DNA of 17,335 bases from Clostridiales bacterium (GTDB lineage Bacteria; Bacillota; Clostridia; Christensenellales; CAG-1252), in NCBI GenBank assembly GCA_003445835.1, contig DMCI01000146.1:1-17335 (forward strand), in the 5' to 3' direction. A model generated the notes under the pieces. The model made no database searches and was not told the DNA's origin. It saw only the letters and a program-made list of their open reading frames with translations. Position numbers and translations under genes: made by a program. Positions 15,723 to 17,335 of the stretch are shown one piece after another; position 1 is the stretch's first letter, and each line of letters begins with the position of its first letter.

Positions 15723-15751
15723 TTGACTTTTTCCCGCGGGTATTATATCAT
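15723..15751 (+). promoter_or_regulatory. Predicted promoter for leuS
   Basis: TTGACT (15723-15728), a 17-base spacer and TATCAT (15746-15751) are each one base from consensus. Transcription would start near 15758, giving a leader of about 50 bases with a small hairpin, CCCGCG (15773-15778) pairing with CGCGGG (15788-15793), just before the ribosome site. Confidence 0.6.
15742..15750 (-). promoter_or_regulatory. Predicted extended -10 for the ferritin-like gene
   Basis: The minus strand reads TGATATAAT here, a perfect -10 with the extended TGn element. No good -35 is seen 16-18 bases upstream, as is tolerated by extended -10 promoters. The leader would be about 85 bases and include both 13-bp repeats. 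It overlaps the predicted leuS -10 on the other strand. The alternative is a -10 at minus-strand TATAAA (15689-15694). Confidence 0.45.
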
Positions 15752-15806
15752 TGTGTATTATAGTATTATTCGCCCGCGAAAAGTAAGCGCGGGGAAAGGA
15801 TCGGTT

Positions 15807-17335
15807 ATGAAAGAGTATTCACCTAAAGAGATTGAAGCAAAGTGGCAACGCATCTGGGAAGAGAAAGGGCTTTTCAAAGCGAAAGATTTTGACAAGAAGC
15901 CAAAGTTTTACGGTTTGATTGAGTTTCCGTATCCTTCGGGCGCCGGTTTGCACGTCGGACATATTCGCGCGTTCACCTCGATGGAGGTCATCTCGCGTAA
16001 GAGAAGGTTGCAGGGTTACAACGTGTTGTTCCCCATCGGTTGGGACGCTTTTGGGCTTCCTACCGAAAACTATGCGATGAAGACCAATCAACATCCTCGC
16101 AAAGTCACCGATCAAAACATCAAGACGTTCGTCAGCCAGTTGAAGAGGGTCGGGTATTCCTTCGATTGGGATAGGACGGTGGATACCACCGATCCCGGTT
16201 ACTACAAATGGACGCAATGGATCTTTTTGCAATTGTTCAAGCGCGGACTTGCCTATCGCAGCAATACTTACGTAAACTTCTGCGAAAACTGCAAGGTCGT
16301 TTTGTCCAATGAGGAATCGCAGGGGGGAGTTTGCGACCGTTGCGGTTCGCCCGTCATCCAAAAGCAAAAGGACGTATGGTTCCTGAAGATCCGCGATTAC
16401 GCCGATAAGCTCCTCGACGGCTTGGAGGGGTTGGACTTCCTGCCCCGCGTTAAGACCGAGCAGGAAAACTGGATCGGCAGAAGTTACGGTGCGGAAGTGG
16501 ATTTCCCCGTCACCACGGGCGGATCTCTTCGCGTGTTTACGACGCGTGCGGATACGATCTTCGGCGTGACCTTTATGTGCATTGCGCCCGAGCATCCGTT
16601 GATCGAACAAAACGCTTCTTCCATCAAAAATATGGCGGAGATCGAGGCGTACCGCGAAGCGGCTCGTCGCAAGAACGAGTTTGAGCGCGTGCAACTGCAA
16701 AAGGATAAGACCGGCGTCAGGATCGACGGCGTTGCCGCTATCAATCCGTTGACGGGCAAAGAAGTTCCCATCTTCGTTGCGGACTACGTGATGATGGGCT
16801 ACGGCACGGGCGCGATCATGGCTGTTCCGGCGCACGATACCCGCGACTACGATTTCGCCAAAAAGTACGATCTTCCCATCATTCAAGTCATTGACGGCGG
16901 CGAAGTCGATCTGAACGCAGGCGCCTATACCGATATCTACAACGGCAAGATGGTCAACAGCGACTTTTTGAACGGGCTCCCCGTCAAAGAAGCCATCGCA
17001 ACGATGATCGACTATATCGAGAAGAAGGGCATCGGCACCAGAAAGGTCAACTACAATATGAAAGACTGGGCGTTCAACCGCCAAAGATACTGGGGTGAGC
17101 CTATCCCCATCGTTTACTGCGACAAGTGCGGTATGGTGCCCGTACCCGAAGAGGAACTTCCGTTGAAGCTTCCCGATCTGGAAGAGTACAAACCCACCGA
17201 CACCGGCGAATCTCCTCTTTCCAAAGTCACCGATTGGGTCAACTGCAAGTGCCCCAAGTGCGGCGGCGCGGCAAGGCGCGAGACCGATACGATGCCGCAG
17301 TGGGCAGGGTCTTCTTGGTACTTCCTCCGTTATAT
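15807..17335 (+). CDS. leuS: Leucyl-tRNA synthetase, N-terminal 509 codons (partial at window end)
   Basis: The frame opens at the ATG after GGGGAAAGGA and runs off the right edge without a stop. LeuRS charges tRNA-Leu with leucine in the cytoplasm. The class I signature is FPYPSGAGLHVGH, with HVGH at 49-52. This is followed by GWDAFGLPTENYAMK, WDRT, and a zinc-ribbon-like set NFCENC and VCDRCG (Cys159, 162, 176, 179). The editing domain (about 225-415) has TTRADTIFGVTF and GYGTGAIMAVPAHD with the Asp that limits mis-editing. Then come MKDWAFNRQRYWGEPIP, a second Cys-rich segment YCDKCG...CPKCGG, and MPQWAGSSWYFLRY at the edge. The KMSKS loop lies beyond the window. It is divergent from the ferritin-like gene, and no T-box leader is visible. 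Confidence 0.98.
   Translation, partial: MKEYSPKEIEAKWQRIWEEKGLFKAKDFDKKPKFYGLIEFPYPSGAGLHVGHIRAFTSMEVISRKRRLQGYNVLFPIGWDAFGLPTENYAMKTNQHPRKVTDQNIKTFVSQLKRVGYSFDWDRTVDTTDPGYYKWTQWIFLQLFKRGLAYRSNTYVNFCENCKVVLSNEESQGGVCDRCGSPVIQKQKDVWFLKIRDYADKLLDGLEGLDFLPRVKTEQENWIGRSYGAEVDFPVTTGGSLRVFTTRADTIFGVTFMCIAPEHPLIEQNASSIKNMAEIEAYREAARRKNEFERVQLQKDKTGVRIDGVAAINPLTGKEVPIFVADYVMMGYGTGAIMAVPAHDTRDYDFAKKYDLPIIQVIDGGEVDLNAGAYTDIYNGKMVNSDFLNGLPVKEAIATMIDYIEKKGIGTRKVNYNMKDWAFNRQRYWGEPIPIVYCDKCGMVPVPEEELPLKLPDLEEYKPTDTGESPLSKVTDWVNCKCPKCGGAARRETDTMPQWAGSSWYFLRY

Noticed and set aside
14462..15763. Long + strand open frame (433 codons) opposite the ferritin-like gene
   Set aside because: Its product is a Val/Phe/Leu-rich string with no family marks, it covers the real gene antisense and has no ribosome site. 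The minus-strand gene has a strong ribosome site and coherent metal motifs.
15650..15806. T-box riboswitch before leuS
   Set aside because: Only about 50 bases of leader follow the predicted promoter and no T-box-like GGUGG block or terminator/antiterminator pair is visible.
15819..17084. Long minus-strand open frame (421 codons) opposite leuS
   Set aside because: leuS is unmistakable on the + strand. The antisense frame arises from codon bias and ends where it overlaps conserved synthetase motifs.
1..17335. Mobile element, CRISPR array, tRNA or rRNA gene
   Set aside because: No transposase or integrase frame, regular repeat-spacer array, tRNA cloverleaf or rRNA segment was seen on either strand by reading.

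Overview
The window reads as a chromosomal segment of a low-to-mid GC Firmicute, most likely a gut-type clostridial lineage. This rests on strong GGAGG-type ribosome binding sites, tight operons with 1-4 base overlaps, a Firmicute-type lipoprotein, GTG starts and rho-independent terminators. The species cannot be named from the sequence. Most of the window (1-14308) is a uronate/pectin-fragment utilisation region. The right end (14387-17335) is a different, housekeeping-like neighbourhood.

Region 1 (1-7471) is one co-directional gene train on the + strand: the 3' end of kduI, a TIM-barrel sugar isomerase/epimerase-like gene, a cytoplasmic GH105 unsaturated uronyl hydrolase, an FAH-family 2-oxoacid enzyme, a large metallophosphoesterase lipoprotein, an unrecognised membrane-anchored protein, and uxaC (uronate isomerase). 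It closes with a strong terminator at 7512-7549. KduI, GH105 and UxaC together indicate that unsaturated uronide oligomers (pectin or rhamnogalacturonan products) and free hexuronates are opened and isomerised in the cytoplasm. The downstream steps (KduD, uronate reductases and dehydratases, KdgK/KdgA) are not in the window.

Region 2 (7606-14367) starts at a near-consensus extended -10 promoter (7606-7634). It carries a GPH-family (MelB-like) sugar/uronide symporter, an intercistronic hairpin, a 723-residue protein with two N-terminal membrane helices and a lyase-like barrel pattern, and two tandem paralogous membrane-anchored metallophosphoesterases. A long stem with A-tract and T-tract flanks (14326-14367) ends it and can also serve the convergent gene. 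The working picture is import of uronide fragments by the symporter and breakdown by cytoplasmic enzymes, with three surface-facing phosphoesterases whose substrate is unknown. That phosphoesterase enrichment and the 723-residue protein are the least explained parts.

Region 3 (14387-17335) holds a minus-strand gene for an unusual 420-residue ferritin-like protein with three equally spaced Glu...Glu/Asp-x-x-His modules, then divergently leuS (leucyl-tRNA synthetase), cut by the window end. The 157-base gap between them has a 13-bp perfect direct repeat and two opposed promoters with overlapping -10 elements. No rRNA, tRNA, insertion sequence or CRISPR array was seen.
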